A stretch of 64,000 bases of DNA from an uncultured Sphingomonas sp. (GCA_913775975.1 CAJYLQ010000005.1:62001-126000), one strand, 5' to 3'; shown: positions 36,689 to 47,413, counted from the first letter of the stretch. Notes: generated from the letters alone by a model not told the origin. A program made the numbers and translations.

Positions 36689-37291
36689 TTACATGGAAGC
36701 AAGCCTGTCGTGCCGGCGCTGCCGCCACTTGCGCGCGATCCACAGCCGCCAGCCGAGCGCCGACAGGCCATAGCCCAGCGCCGTCGCGATCCCGGTCAGC
36801 ACGATCAGGCCGAGGCCGAAGGCGGGGCCCTTGTCCCACAGCCAGTGGAGCGCCGATGTCGCCCATTGCAGCCAGCCGGTCGCCGCCTGCTGCACGGGTT
36901 CGCTGACCATCGGCACGTCGGTACGGATCAGCCACGCGCCGATGCGATAGGCGACGAACCACAGGATCGGTGTGGTCAGCGGATTGGTGATGAAGGTGGT
37001 CAGCGCCGCGACGGGCACGTTGGCGCGAAACGGCAGCGCGAAGACGGCGGCGATCGCGATCTGCGCGACCGGGAACAGGAACCCGGCGATCATCCCCAGC
37101 GCGACGCCGCGCGGCACGGAACGGCGGGTGAAGCGCCACAGCTCCGGCGCCAGCACGCGATGCGCGACGGGGCGGAGCATCCGGTTCCCCTCCATCGATT
37201 CGCGGGTCGGCAGGTTGCGGCGGCACCAGCCGGCCGAACGCTGCCACAGCGAGGATGGCGGGCGGGCGCGATCCGGCACGGACGATGCCAT
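36689..37291 (-). CDS. DUF2062 membrane protein
   Basis: 200 residues. About residues 55-175 form the DUF2062 region: SVPRGVALGMIAGFLFPVAQ, then a helix pair containing LTTFITNPLTTPILWFVAYRIG, and a C-terminal helix. It probably sits in the inner membrane. The family has no settled function. Its ATG shares one base with the smpB stop, so translation is coupled to smpB. Confidence 0.88.
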   Translation of the reverse strand: MASSVPDRARPPSSLWQRSAGWCRRNLPTRESMEGNRMLRPVAHRVLAPELWRFTRRSVPRGVALGMIAGFLFPVAQIAIAAVFALPFRANVPVAALTTFITNPLTTPILWFVAYRIGAWLIRTDVPMVSEPVQQAATGWLQWATSALHWLWDKGPAFGLGLIVLTGIATALGYGLSALGWRLWIARKWRQRRHDRLASM

Positions 37292-37773
37292 CAGCCGCGA
37301 TCGCGCAGGATGCGGCCGGCCTCGCGCTTCCAGTCGCGCTCCTTGATCGCCTCGCGCTTGTCGTGCGCTTTCCGCCCCTTCGCCAATGCCAGCTCCACCT
37401 TCGCCCGCCCGCGGGAATTGAAATAGACGGACAGCGGCACCAGGGTCATCCCCTCGCGCGCGACCGCGCCGTGCAGCTTGTTTATCTCGCGTTCGTGAAG
37501 CAGCAATTTACGCGGCCGCTTGGCTTCGTGATTGAAGCGGTTGCCGTGGCTGAATTCGGGCACATTGGCGTTGACCAGCCAGACCTGGCTGTCGCGCACC
37601 TCGGCATAGCTTTCCGCGATCGAGCCCTCGCCGAAGCGCAGCGACTTCACCTCCGTGCCGGTCAGGGCGATCCCCGCCTCGTACACGGTATCGATCGAAT
37701 ATTCGAAGCGGGCCTTGCGGTTCTCTGCGACGATCTTCTTCTTGTCGAAGGTGGCGGGTTTGGGACGCGACAT
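37291..37773 (-). CDS. smpB: SsrA-binding protein SmpB
   Basis: Binds tmRNA and delivers it to stalled ribosomes. 160 residues from the ATG at 37773. Visible blocks: [10 protein letters not shown] near the N-terminus, [45 protein letters not shown] and the basic C-terminal [21 protein letters not shown] tail (in parts) that probes the mRNA channel. A longer reading upstream to 37929 has no family residues. No tmRNA gene was recognised nearby. Confidence 0.96.
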   Translation of the reverse strand: MSRPKPATFDKKKIVAENRKARFEYSIDTVYEAGIALTGTEVKSLRFGEGSIAESYAEVRDSQVWLVNANVPEFSHGNRFNHEAKRPRKLLLHEREINKLHGAVAREGMTLVPLSVYFNSRGRAKVELALAKGRKAHDKREAIKERDWKREAGRILRDRG

Positions 37774-37889
37774 GGCGACGGATGTAGGCGGCTCCCGCCC
37801 GCTAGGGAAGTCGGACTGCGCCAAACACCCCAAAAGCCGCGATATTGGACGCACGTCTCTCACGGATCGCGCAATTGCAAGGCGTATGG

Positions 37890-38615
37890 TCAGTCCGATG
37901 GGTGCCAGGTGATATTCTTGGACGTCCATCGCCCAATGGCGTGACGGATAATATCCCGGACTGGATCGGTGGCGTTGATTACGAAAAAGACCCTCGCTGA
38001 GTACGGAGCCGCCCTAACGGCATCGATGCGGTCGAGGCCCATACCCTTCAGACGCTGTCGCCAATGATCGATCTCGAACAGGTGGCCGCCACGCATTCGT
38101 GTCTGATGATGATAGACGATCACAGTGCGACCGGGCACAGCCAGCGCCTTGATTTCCGCGACGGTGATGCTTTTCCCCGCGCGCCGTTGCCCGGCGGAAA
38201 ACGAGCTTGGCTCGATTCCGTTGTCGGGATCGGCAAAGACAAGATCGCGGTCGGCCGCCCATTCCATCAGTTCGGCAAACCAATCCGCACGAGCGGATCG
38301 ACGATCAGGCGGGTTACCGTCGAAGCTGCAAGGCCGTCGAAAAAACGTAGCGCGAGGCAAAACCCCCATCTGTTCAAGGGCCTCCACACTGCGCAAACCT
38401 GAACGCACCGTATCCGCCAAGGCATCGAACAGTTCCGGGTCGATACTGCGCCATCGAGCCGGATGGTTCAGGTAGTCGATATGACGGCCATCCGAATTAT
38501 GCGCTTCGTCTGGATACAGCCACCAAGCGATACCCAACTTATGAGGGGGGACGATCGTTCGCAGCAAAGCCAGCTTCAAATAGTCGCCTATGTCTCCCGC
38601 ATAACGGTTTTGCAT
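37890..38615 (-). CDS. Unidentified protein inserted between dapA and smpB
   Basis: 241 residues starting [19 protein letters not shown] (ATG at 38615). I recognise the NRYxGDIGDxxKLALLR opening as a recurring hypothetical family but know no function. An [14 protein letters not shown] segment (about residues 134-147) resembles a Rossmann-type acidic loop, and [11 protein letters not shown] follows as a predicted strand. No signal peptide or membrane helix. Base composition is less GC-rich than dapA and smpB, which points to transfer. It begins 7 bases after the dapA stop, so it probably rides on the dapA transcript. Confidence 0.8.
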   Translation of the reverse strand: MQNRYAGDIGDYLKLALLRTIVPPHKLGIAWWLYPDEAHNSDGRHIDYLNHPARWRSIDPELFDALADTVRSGLRSVEALEQMGVLPRATFFRRPCSFDGNPPDRRSARADWFAELMEWAADRDLVFADPDNGIEPSSFSAGQRRAGKSITVAEIKALAVPGRTVIVYHHQTRMRGGHLFEIDHWRQRLKGMGLDRIDAVRAAPYSARVFFVINATDPVRDIIRHAIGRWTSKNITWHPSD

Positions 38616-38622
38616 ATCTGAC

Positions 38623-39498
38623 CTAAATCCCCGCCAGCGCCGCGTCCACCGCCGCACGAGCGGCGTCGCCGGCGGGGGTCATGGGCAGGCGCAGGTGTGG
38701 GGGGAAGCCGGGGCGGACCCTGGTCAGCGCGTACTTGACCGGGCCGGGCGAGGCGTCGGCGAACATCGCGTCGTGCAGGGCGTAGAGCCGGTCGTGGAGG
38801 CCCAGCGCGTCTTCCCAGCGGCCCTCCGCGCAGGCCGCCTGGAAATCGGCGGAAAGGCGCGGGGCGACGTTGGCGGTGACGGAGATGCAGCCCCGGCCGC
38901 CCAGCGCGTTGAAGGGCAGCGCGGTTTCGTCATTGCCCGACAGCTGGATGAAGCCATCGCCCAGCGCCAGCCGGTGCTGCGTCGCGCGGGGCAGGACGCC
39001 GCTGGCATCCTTGATCGCGACGAACACGTCGGGAAACGCCTGGACGATGCGGATGACGGTTGCTGGCTGGATGTCCGTCACGGTGCGGCCGGGCACGTTG
39101 TAGAGGATGACGGGCAGCGGCGCGTCGGCGGCCAGCGCCTCGAAATGACGGAAGATCCCCTCCTGCGAGGGGCGGTTGTAATAGGGCGGCACCATCAGCA
39201 CCGCGTCGGCGCCCGCGTCCTTCGCCGCGCGCATGTTGGCGGCGGCGACGCGGGTGTCGTTGGAGCCGGCGCCCGCGATCACGGGCACCCGGCCGCGCGC
39301 CTGATCGACGCAGACGCGCACGACGTGGAAATGCTGGTCCTTGTCCAGCGTCGCCGCCTCTCCGGTCGTGCCGCAGGCGACCAGCGCCGACGAGCCCTCC
39401 GCGATCTGCCATTCGACGAAGTCGCGGAACGCCGCCTCGTCGAAGCGGCCGTCCGCGGCGAACGGCGTGACGAGGGCGGGGATCGAACCGGAAAACAT
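38623..39498 (-). CDS. dapA: 4-hydroxy-tetrahydrodipicolinate synthase
   Basis: First step of the lysine/diaminopimelate branch: condenses pyruvate with aspartate semialdehyde. 291 residues from the ATG at 39498. Hallmarks: GSIPALVTPF, VACGTTGEAATLD, GAGSNDTRVA, YYNRPSQEGIFRHF, the catalytic Tyr in ILYNVPGRT and the Schiff-base Lys in VFVAIKDASG. Divergent from slt with a 77-base shared promoter region. DapA feeds peptidoglycan synthesis, which fits the slt neighbour. Confidence 0.97.
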   Translation of the reverse strand: MFSGSIPALVTPFAADGRFDEAAFRDFVEWQIAEGSSALVACGTTGEAATLDKDQHFHVVRVCVDQARGRVPVIAGAGSNDTRVAAANMRAAKDAGADAVLMVPPYYNRPSQEGIFRHFEALAADAPLPVILYNVPGRTVTDIQPATVIRIVQAFPDVFVAIKDASGVLPRATQHRLALGDGFIQLSGNDETALPFNALGGRGCISVTANVAPRLSADFQAACAEGRWEDALGLHDRLYALHDAMFADASPGPVKYALTRVRPGFPPHLRLPMTPAGDAARAAVDAALAGI

Positions 39499-39575
39499 GG
39501 CGGAATATGTCCTGTTGGCGGCCTCCGCCGCATTTCGTTCAGGACAGATACGGGTAGGGAGCCTATCCTGTCCAT

Positions 39576-41606
39576 ATGATCGCACCGCTGAAGTCCGGCC
39601 TGCTGCTTGTCGCCATAGCCGGCACCTCCGCCCTGCCCCAGCAATCCGCGCCAAGCCTGGACGGCTGGCTGGGCCAGTTGCGCACCCCCGCGACGCCGCC
39701 CGCCGTGGCCGCGCCGGTCGCCGCCCCCGTTGCCACCCCGCCCGCGCAGAACGGCGCCATCGCCGCCGCGATCGCGCAATGGCGGGCGCTGCAACAGACC
39801 GATGCGCTGCCGTTCGACAGCTATGCCGGCTTCGTCACCGCGCACCCCGGCTGGCCGGGCGAGACGGCGAACCGGCGCGCGGCGGAGCGGCAGGCGTCGC
39901 TGGGCACCGGATCGCCCGCCGCCGTCGCCGCCTTCTTCCGCCGCTATCCGCCGATGACGGGCGCGGGCCGCGTCGCGCAGGCGAAGGCGTTGCAGGCGAC
40001 GGGCGACATGGCCGGCGCGAACGCCGCCGCGCGCGCCGCCTGGCGATCGGGCGTGCTGGCGAGCGCCGACGAAAGCACGATCCTGACGAGCTTCCCCGGC
40101 GCCCTCTCCCCCGCCGATCACGATGCGCGGATGGATACGCTGCTGTGGCAGGGCGCGACGAGCGTCGCGGCGCGGCAGATCGCACTGGTCAGTCCCGCGA
40201 AGCGCCCGCTGTTCGAGGCGCGGCTGGCTTTCCGTACGAAGGCCGCCAATGCGGCGGAGCTGTCGGCGGCGACGCAGGCGATGTATGCCGACGATGCCGG
40301 CTATGTCGCCGACCGCGCGACATGGCTGCGCGATACGGCCAGCTTCGACACGCGGCCATGGCTGGCGCAGCGGCGCCCCCTCGCCACCCGGCCGGGCAAT
40401 GTCGAGAAATGGTACGAGGTGCTGCTGACCAACGCGCGCGGCGCCGCCGCCGACGGCCAGTGGCAGGTCGCCTATGACATCGCGCGGCAGGTGGACGACG
40501 CCTATCCCGCCGGCACCGACGTGTCGAAAAAGCCCTATGGCGAGCGCGACGATTACACCTCGCTGGCGTGGCTGGCGGGGTGGACCGCGCTGAAGCAGCT
40601 GAACCGGCCGGCGGATGCGATGATGATGTTCGATCGCTACGCCCGCGCGATCCAGTCGCCGCAGACGCGCGCCAAGGGCTTCTACTGGGCGGGGCGCGCG
40701 GCGGAAGCGGCGGGGAAGCCGGCGGAGGCGGCGACCTTCTTCGCGCAGGCCGCCGCCAATCGCGACTCCTTCTACGGCCAACTGGCGCAGGAGCGGACGG
40801 GTCGCGCACTGACCGCGCCGCCTACCCTGTCGACCGCCGCGATCACGCCGGCCGCGCGCGCCGCGTTCAACGCGCGCGAAACGGTGCAGGCGGCCCGCTT
40901 CCTGGCGAATATCGGCGACTGGCGCGACCAGAGCGCGTTCGTCCGCCAGATCGCTAGCGACGCGACGAGCGAGAGCAACCATCTGCTCGCCACCGAACTG
41001 TCGCGGCAGATCGGGCGGCCCGACCTTGCCGTGATGGTCGGGCGCAGCGCGCTGCAGAACGGGCTGACCGATTACTCGGCCGCCGGCTTCCCCACCGTGC
41101 CGATCCCGGCGGGCTATGAGCAGGACTGGACGCTGATCCACGCGGTATCGCGGCAGGAAAGCCAGTTCGACCGCGCCGCCGTCAGCAGCGCGGGCGCGCG
41201 CGGGCTGATGCAGCTGATGCCCGCCACCGCGCGTGAGCAGGGCGGCAAGATCGGGCTGACCTTCACCCCCGAACAGCTGTCGAGCGATCCGTTCATCTCG
41301 ATCCAGCTGGGCAGCAGCTATCTGAACCGCGTGTACGCCAACTACAATAGCTGGCCGCTGGCGATCGCCGCCTACAATGCAGGCGGCGGCAACGTGAACA
41401 AGTGGCTGCGCCAGTTCGGCGACCCGCGCACCGGCCAGGTCGACATGCTCGACTGGATCGAATCGATCCCGTTCGGGGAGACGCGCAACTACGTCCAGCG
41501 GGTGCTGGAGAATGCCGTCGTCTACGACCTGATGAACCCCGCCCGAGCGAAGAGCCAGGGCATGGCGCGGCTCAGCTGGTATCTCGGCAAGGGGCAGCCG
41601 GGCTGA
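39576..41606 (+). CDS. slt: Soluble-type lytic transglycosylase
   Basis: Cuts peptidoglycan glycan strands to anhydro-muropeptides in the periplasm. 676 residues: signal peptide or N-terminal hydrophobic segment (about 1-20), Pro/Ala linker, a long alpha-superhelical region with TPR-like repeats (about 60-480), and the SLT domain (about 515-640) with catalytic Glu528 in AVSRQESQFD, then GARGLMQLMPATAREQ and AAYNAGGGNV. Its products are the substrates of the AmgK/MurU recycling route encoded elsewhere in the window. Followed by greB after 13 bases. Confidence 0.94.
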   Translation: MIAPLKSGLLLVAIAGTSALPQQSAPSLDGWLGQLRTPATPPAVAAPVAAPVATPPAQNGAIAAAIAQWRALQQTDALPFDSYAGFVTAHPGWPGETANRRAAERQASLGTGSPAAVAAFFRRYPPMTGAGRVAQAKALQATGDMAGANAAARAAWRSGVLASADESTILTSFPGALSPADHDARMDTLLWQGATSVAARQIALVSPAKRPLFEARLAFRTKAANAAELSAATQAMYADDAGYVADRATWLRDTASFDTRPWLAQRRPLATRPGNVEKWYEVLLTNARGAAADGQWQVAYDIARQVDDAYPAGTDVSKKPYGERDDYTSLAWLAGWTALKQLNRPADAMMMFDRYARAIQSPQTRAKGFYWAGRAAEAAGKPAEAATFFAQAAANRDSFYGQLAQERTGRALTAPPTLSTAAITPAARAAFNARETVQAARFLANIGDWRDQSAFVRQIASDATSESNHLLATELSRQIGRPDLAVMVGRSALQNGLTDYSAAGFPTVPIPAGYEQDWTLIHAVSRQESQFDRAAVSSAGARGLMQLMPATAREQGGKIGLTFTPEQLSSDPFISIQLGSSYLNRVYANYNSWPLAIAAYNAGGGNVNKWLRQFGDPRTGQVDMLDWIESIPFGETRNYVQRVLENAVVYDLMNPARAKSQGMARLSWYLGKGQPG

Positions 41607-41619
41607 TACGGGCGGGCGG

Positions 41620-42102
41620 ATGGACCGCCCCAACTATATCACCCCCGCCGGCTTCGCGAGCCTGCGCGCCGAATACGACCAGCTGTTCGCGACCGAACGC
41701 CCCGCGCTGGTGGAGACGATCAGCTGGGCCGCCGGCAATGGCGACCGGTCGGAAAATGGCGACTATATCTATGGCCGCAAGCGCCTGCGCGAGATCGACC
41801 GGCGGCTGGGCTGGCTGGCGAAGCGGATGAAGGCGGCCAAGGTCGTCGACCCCGCCCGGCAGGAGGATCGCAGCCGCGCCTGGTTCGGCGCGACGGTGAC
41901 GATCGCCGACGAGGACGATTGCGAACGCGTGCTGACGCTGGTCGGCGATGACGAGGCGGATGCGAAGGCAGGCCGGATCGGCTGGAACGCCCCCCTAGCC
42001 CGTGCGCTGCGCGGCGCGGGCGTCGGCGACCTGCGCCGCGTCGTCCTGCCGGCGGGCGAGAAGGAGTATGAGGTGATCGCGGTCGCCTATCCCGAGGCCT
42101 GA
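41620..42102 (+). CDS. greB: Transcript cleavage factor GreB
   Basis: Rescues backtracked RNA polymerase by stimulating transcript cleavage. 160 residues. N-terminal coiled coil with the tip acidic residues in GDRSENGDYIYGRKRLREIDRRL, which is the GreB form of the GNxSENADY block, and a C-terminal FKBP-like domain with VTIADEDD and SPLARALRG-like APLARALRGAGVGD. The ending EYEVIAVAY matches the family. Start 13 bases after the slt stop. Confidence 0.92.
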   Translation: MDRPNYITPAGFASLRAEYDQLFATERPALVETISWAAGNGDRSENGDYIYGRKRLREIDRRLGWLAKRMKAAKVVDPARQEDRSRAWFGATVTIADEDDCERVLTLVGDDEADAKAGRIGWNAPLARALRGAGVGDLRRVVLPAGEKEYEVIAVAYPEA

Positions 42103-42150
42103 GGAACGGCGTTCGGCGCGATCGGTTCTTGCGAGCAGAGGAGACGGACG

Positions 42151-42333
42151 ATGGACGATACCCCCCATGCCCCGCTGGGCCGCGACGACGACGATCGCGG
42201 GCTGATCGAGAACGCCAGCGCAGACGCGGCGGCGGGGATCCTGCCGGGCAGCCTGAGCGGCATCCATGTCGAGCTGGACGACGCGGCGGGGGTGGATGAG
42301 GATGGGGAGGCCGACGGGGATCGGCGCGGCTAG
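42151..42333 (+). CDS. Small acidic protein, unknown
   Basis: 60 residues, rich in Asp, Glu and Ala, with no hydrophobic stretch. A good AGAGGAGA ribosome-binding site lies 7 bases before the ATG, which is the main reason to keep it. No family recognised. Lies between greB and the NYN gene. Confidence 0.55.
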   Translation: MDDTPHAPLGRDDDDRGLIENASADAAAGILPGSLSGIHVELDDAAGVDEDGEADGDRRG

Positions 42334-42417
42334 CGGCGACGATCGTGGCGCGCGAGGATGCGCCGCACGGATTGCCCCCTTGCCCGATCGTCGTCGGGCG
42401 GCGCACAAGCTGGCGGC

Positions 42418-43290
42418 ATGGACACCACCCCCACCCGTAACGTCGCGCTGCTGATCGACGCCGACAACGCCTCCGCCGCCACGCTGGACCCGGTGCTGAC
42501 CGTGCTGGCGGAACTGGGGACGGTCAACGTCCGGCGCGTCTATGGCAACTGGTCTAAGCCCGCTTTGAACGGCTGGCGCGATATGACGGTGAAGCACGGC
42601 ATCGAGCCGCAGCAGCAGTTCGACCTGACCAAGGGCAAGAACGCCACCGACATGAAGATGACGATCGACGCGATGGACCTGCTGTTTCGCGGCAAGGTGG
42701 AGGCGTTCGGCATCATGTCGTCGGATTCAGACTTCATGCCGCTGGCGATGCGCATCCGGCAGGAGGGCATCCCCGTCTACGGCTTCGGCACCAGCCGCGC
42801 GCCGGAGGCGTTCCGCCGCGCCTGCACGCGCTTCATCGACGTGAATGCGATCTCGCTGCCGGTCGAGGATGCGGCGGCGCCGGTGGAGGAGCCGGTGGTG
42901 GTGGCGCAGAAGGCCCCCGCCCGCCGTGCCGCTTCGACGGCTGCCACCGCGACGGCCACGGCGTCGGCCGCCGCCGCGCCCGCCACCGCAGCTCCCGCCC
43001 AGACCGAGGTGCCGATCGCGGAGTCACTGCCGCCGCCGATCTCGGCCCGGCCGAAGCTGCCCGTGGACGACGAGCTGCTGAAGCTGCTGATCGACGCCTA
43101 TGACGCGTCGAAGCGCGACGAGAAGGGGTTCGTCAGCCTGTCCGCCATGGGGCAGCTGGCGGCGAACCGTTCCAGCTTCGACGTGCGCAACTACGGCTAC
43201 AAGCGTCTGTCGGACCTGATCGAGTCGGTCGGCAATTTCAAGCTGGAGCGGCGCGAGGGCGGGCAGTCGTTCGTGAAGCGGGTCCGGTAG
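42418..43290 (+). CDS. NYN-domain nuclease-like protein with C-terminal LOTUS (OST-HTH) domain
   Basis: 290 residues. The NYN domain (about 8-150) has the expected acidic set in LLIDADNAS, KNATDMKMTIDAMDLL and SSDSDFMPLAMRI, as in LabA/DUF88 proteins, suggesting a metal-dependent ribonuclease. An Ala/Thr/Pro-rich linker (about 160-210) leads to a LOTUS/OST-HTH domain (about 218-290) with GFVSLSAMGQLA and SSFDVRNYGYKRLSDLIE, an RNA-binding fold. Cellular target unknown. I chose the ATG at 42418, where the conserved domain begins. Confidence 0.9.
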   Translation: MDTTPTRNVALLIDADNASAATLDPVLTVLAELGTVNVRRVYGNWSKPALNGWRDMTVKHGIEPQQQFDLTKGKNATDMKMTIDAMDLLFRGKVEAFGIMSSDSDFMPLAMRIRQEGIPVYGFGTSRAPEAFRRACTRFIDVNAISLPVEDAAAPVEEPVVVAQKAPARRAASTAATATATASAAAAPATAAPAQTEVPIAESLPPPISARPKLPVDDELLKLLIDAYDASKRDEKGFVSLSAMGQLAANRSSFDVRNYGYKRLSDLIESVGNFKLERREGGQSFVKRVR

Positions 43291-43414
43291 CGCGAGGGGC
43301 GCGCGGTGGGGCCGCGGCCTTCGCCGGGGCGGCGCATCCATTCGAACGGATGCGATTCTTACTGATTGGGACGTATCAGCGAGCAGGGTTCCCGTGGAAA
43401 CGCCCCACCCCCTG

Positions 43415-43436
43415 CCCCTCCCCTGAAGGGGAGGGG
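43415..43436. repeat. Extragenic hairpin CCCCTCCCCT/AGGGGAGGGG
   Basis: CCCCTCCCCT at 43415-43424 pairs perfectly with AGGGGAGGGG at 43427-43436. It lies in the 238-base gap between two convergent genes (NYN and ettA) and resembles short dispersed palindromes common in sphingomonads; it may help end transcription. Confidence 0.7.
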
Positions 43437-43528
43437 TGAGTCACCTTGGCAAGTTCGCAGTTCACCTCGCCGCGCCGGTTTGTCCCCCCGGCCGGTGCGC
43501 CGCCCCTTGCGAAGCGGCGCCCCTGCCC

Positions 43529-45208
<1,680 letters not shown>

Positions 45209-45372
45209 CGGGGGCGCGCGCTCCGTGCGATAAGAGGATGGAAGACTTGCGCGCGAGATAGCGATGGCCGCGCAGAATGGCAACGCGGGCGGGATGCCGG
45301 GCCGGGCGGGCTTGTGCGGGGGTGGCCGATGGTCCTACGCTGCGGGCGATCACATAAATCACAGGGGAAACC

Positions 45373-46812
45373 ATGCGCCGCATCGCCGCCGTCCTGCCGT
45401 CCTGCCTGCTGATCGCCGGTGCACCCGTGCTGGCGCAGACGACCCCCGCCGCCCCGCCGCCGCCCGCCCGCCGCGCCGCCGCCGCGCCGGTCGCGCTCGA
45501 TCCGTCGATCGCCGCGTTGCGGAAGAAGGCGCTGGCGGACGATACGGCATGGTCGATCACCGAGGGGCTGACGACGGAGATCGGCCCCCGCCCCACCGGC
45601 GGCTCGCAGCGGCAGGCGGATGCGCGCGCGTGGGGCGTGGCAAAGCTGAAGGCGCTGGGCTTCCAGAACGTCCATATCGAAACCTACACGCTGCCCAATG
45701 TCTGGGTGCGCGGGGCCGAGACGGCGGAGGTCGTATCCCCCTATCCGCAGCCGCTGCGCCTCGCCGCGCTCGGCAATTCGGGCGCGACGCCGGCTGGCGG
45801 GCTGACCGCACCAGTCGTGTTCTTCCCGACGCTCAACGACCTGCAGCGCGTGCCCGACGGCAGCCTGAAGGGCAAGATCGCCTTCGTCTCCAACGCCATG
45901 GCGCCGACGCAGGACGGCAGCAGCTATGGCAGCCAGGGGCCGGCGCGCTTCGTCGGGCCGAACATCGCGGCGAAGAAGGGCGCGGCGGCGATCGTCATCC
46001 GCTCCATCGGCACCGATCACGGGCGCGGGCCGCACACCGGCACGACCAATTTCGACCCGGGCGTCGCCCCCATCCCCGCCGCCGCGCTGTCGGTGTCGGA
46101 TGCCGCCAACCTCGAACGGATGATCGGGCGCGGCCAGCCGGTGACGCTGAAGCTGGTGCTGACGCCGCGCTTCGTCGGCCCGCGCCAGTCGGGCAACGTG
46201 GTCGCCGACGTGCCGGGCACCGATCCGGCGGCGGGCATCGTGCTGATCGGCGGGCATCTCGACAGCTGGGAACTGGGCACGGGCGCGATCGACGACGCCG
46301 CCGGCATCGGCATCACCACGGCGGCGGCGAAGCTGGTTATGGACGCCGGCCGCCCGCGCCGCACGATCCGTGTCGTCTGGTTCGGCGACGAGGAGATCGG
46401 TGGCTTCGGCGGCCGCGCCTATGCCGAGGCGCACAAGACCGAACGCCACGCGATCGCGACCGAGAGCGATTTCGGCGCCGACCGGGTGTGGCGCGTCGAA
46501 ACCAACTTCACCGGCACGGGCGCGCCGATCGCCGACCGGCTGGCCGCCGCCCTCGCCCCGCTGGGTATCGTGCGCGGCGCGAACCCGGCGGGTGGCGGCA
46601 CCGATGTGGAGCCGGTGCTGGCGCTGGGCGTCGCCGGACTGGAACTGAACCAGTCGGGCCTGCGCTATTTCGATCTGCATCATACGCCGGAGGATACGCT
46701 GGAACAGATCGATCCCGCGCAGCTGCGCCAGAACGTCGCGGCCTGGGCGACAATGCTGGACGTGGTGGCGAACGCGCCCGAAGCGATCGAGGGCGTGCCG
46801 CCGCGCCCCTGA
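45373..46812 (+). CDS. Secreted M28 family zinc peptidase
   Basis: 479 residues with a signal peptide ending near VLAQTTP (about 21) and a Pro/Ala linker. The metal ligands are in order: GGHLDSW (His), GAIDDAAGIG (Asp), WFGDEEIGG (Glu-Glu, catalytic base and ligand), ATESDFGADR (Asp) and YFDLHHTPEDT (His). A PA-like insert about 130-230 precedes the catalytic core. The fold suits an aminopeptidase or carboxypeptidase in the periplasm. Monocistronic. Confidence 0.93.
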   Translation: MRRIAAVLPSCLLIAGAPVLAQTTPAAPPPPARRAAAAPVALDPSIAALRKKALADDTAWSITEGLTTEIGPRPTGGSQRQADARAWGVAKLKALGFQNVHIETYTLPNVWVRGAETAEVVSPYPQPLRLAALGNSGATPAGGLTAPVVFFPTLNDLQRVPDGSLKGKIAFVSNAMAPTQDGSSYGSQGPARFVGPNIAAKKGAAAIVIRSIGTDHGRGPHTGTTNFDPGVAPIPAAALSVSDAANLERMIGRGQPVTLKLVLTPRFVGPRQSGNVVADVPGTDPAAGIVLIGGHLDSWELGTGAIDDAAGIGITTAAAKLVMDAGRPRRTIRVVWFGDEEIGGFGGRAYAEAHKTERHAIATESDFGADRVWRVETNFTGTGAPIADRLAAALAPLGIVRGANPAGGGTDVEPVLALGVAGLELNQSGLRYFDLHHTPEDTLEQIDPAQLRQNVAAWATMLDVVANAPEAIEGVPPRP

Positions 46813-46957
46813 TTTGCGACGAGTGGTGCGCATTGGCCGGAACCTGCCCTGTTCCTGCCCAAATTCCCGATTGACCTAGTAATCGGGTAGAGTATGCACA
46901 CCGCTTCGCGTCGGCACTTCGCCCCGCGAACGAATTGCCATGCTTGGGAGCTACCTC

Positions 46958-47224
46958 ATGAAGAAGATCCTGCTCGTCGCCGCTGCCGCCGGTCTGATGT
47001 CGGTTGCCGCCTGCTCGAAGTCGCCGGAAGCCGCCGCGGTCGAGAACAACGCCGACATGCTGGCGGACAACCTCGAGATGCAGGCCGACAACCTCGAGGA
47101 TCTGGCCGACAACACCTCGAACAGCGCCGGCGCCGCCGTGCTCGAGAACGCCGCCGACAACCTCGAGGACGCTGCCTCGAACGTGCGCGACGCCGGCGAG
47201 GCGAAGGCTGCGAACCTGAACTAA
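46958..47224 (+). CDS. Small heptad-repeat lipoprotein
   Basis: 88 residues from the ATG at 46958 (MKKILLVAAAAGLMSVAACSKS). Lipobox SVAAC sets the lipidated Cys at about residue 19. The mature part has seven-residue units ending in ADN (LADNLEM, QADNLED, LADNTSN, and again AADNLED), giving an amphipathic helix like Lpp or OprI. Probably an outer-membrane anchored helical lipoprotein, though similar size also occurs in entericidin-like toxins. Two strong terminators follow. Confidence 0.82.
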   Translation: MKKILLVAAAAGLMSVAACSKSPEAAAVENNADMLADNLEMQADNLEDLADNTSNSAGAAVLENAADNLEDAASNVRDAGEAKAANLN

Positions 47225-47231
47225 GCCCCTT

Positions 47232-47255
47232 GGGGGCCACGGCCCCCGGCTTTTT
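47232..47255 (+). terminator. Terminator 1 after the lipoprotein gene
   Basis: GGGGGCC at 47232-47238 pairs with GGCCCCC (47241-47247) and is followed by a T5 run. Classical intrinsic terminator 8 bases after the stop. Confidence 0.85.
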
Positions 47256-47263
47256 CAGAAAAG

Positions 47264-47300
47264 AGGGGCGTTTCCGCGACAGCCGGGAACGCCCCTTTTT
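47264..47300 (+). terminator. Terminator 2 before the tRNA genes
   Basis: AGGGGCGTTTCC at 47264-47275 pairs with GGGAACGCCCCT at 47285-47296 (one G-T pair), followed by T5. It insulates the tRNA genes. Confidence 0.85.
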
Positions 47301-47337
47301 CTTTTGCCGGGCCTGCGCTACGCATCCGGCCACGCGT

Positions 47338-47413
47338 GGGCCTGTAGCTCAATGGTTAGAGCTGGCCGCTCATAACGGCTAGGTTGCGGGTTCGAGTCCT
47401 GCCGGGCCCACCA
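47338..47413 (+). tRNA. tRNA with CAT anticodon, probably tRNA-Ile2 (or Met)
   Basis: Full cloverleaf: acceptor GGGCCTG/CGGGCCC, D stem GCTC/GAGC, anticodon loop CTCATAA, T stem GCGGG/CCTGC around TTCGAGT, encoded CCA. The 8-base D loop AATGGTTA and the acceptor match the Ile2 type, whose C34 must be changed to lysidine by TilS; elongator Met tRNA in alphaproteobacteria usually starts GGCGG. Identity rests on memory of these patterns. Confidence 0.9.

Noticed and set aside
37774..37889. tmRNA gene next to smpB
   Set aside because: The 116-base gap is too short and shows no tRNA-like ends.
41402..41830. Frame running through the slt end into greB
   Set aside because: Frame differs from both genes and contains no conserved residues; both real genes are complete.
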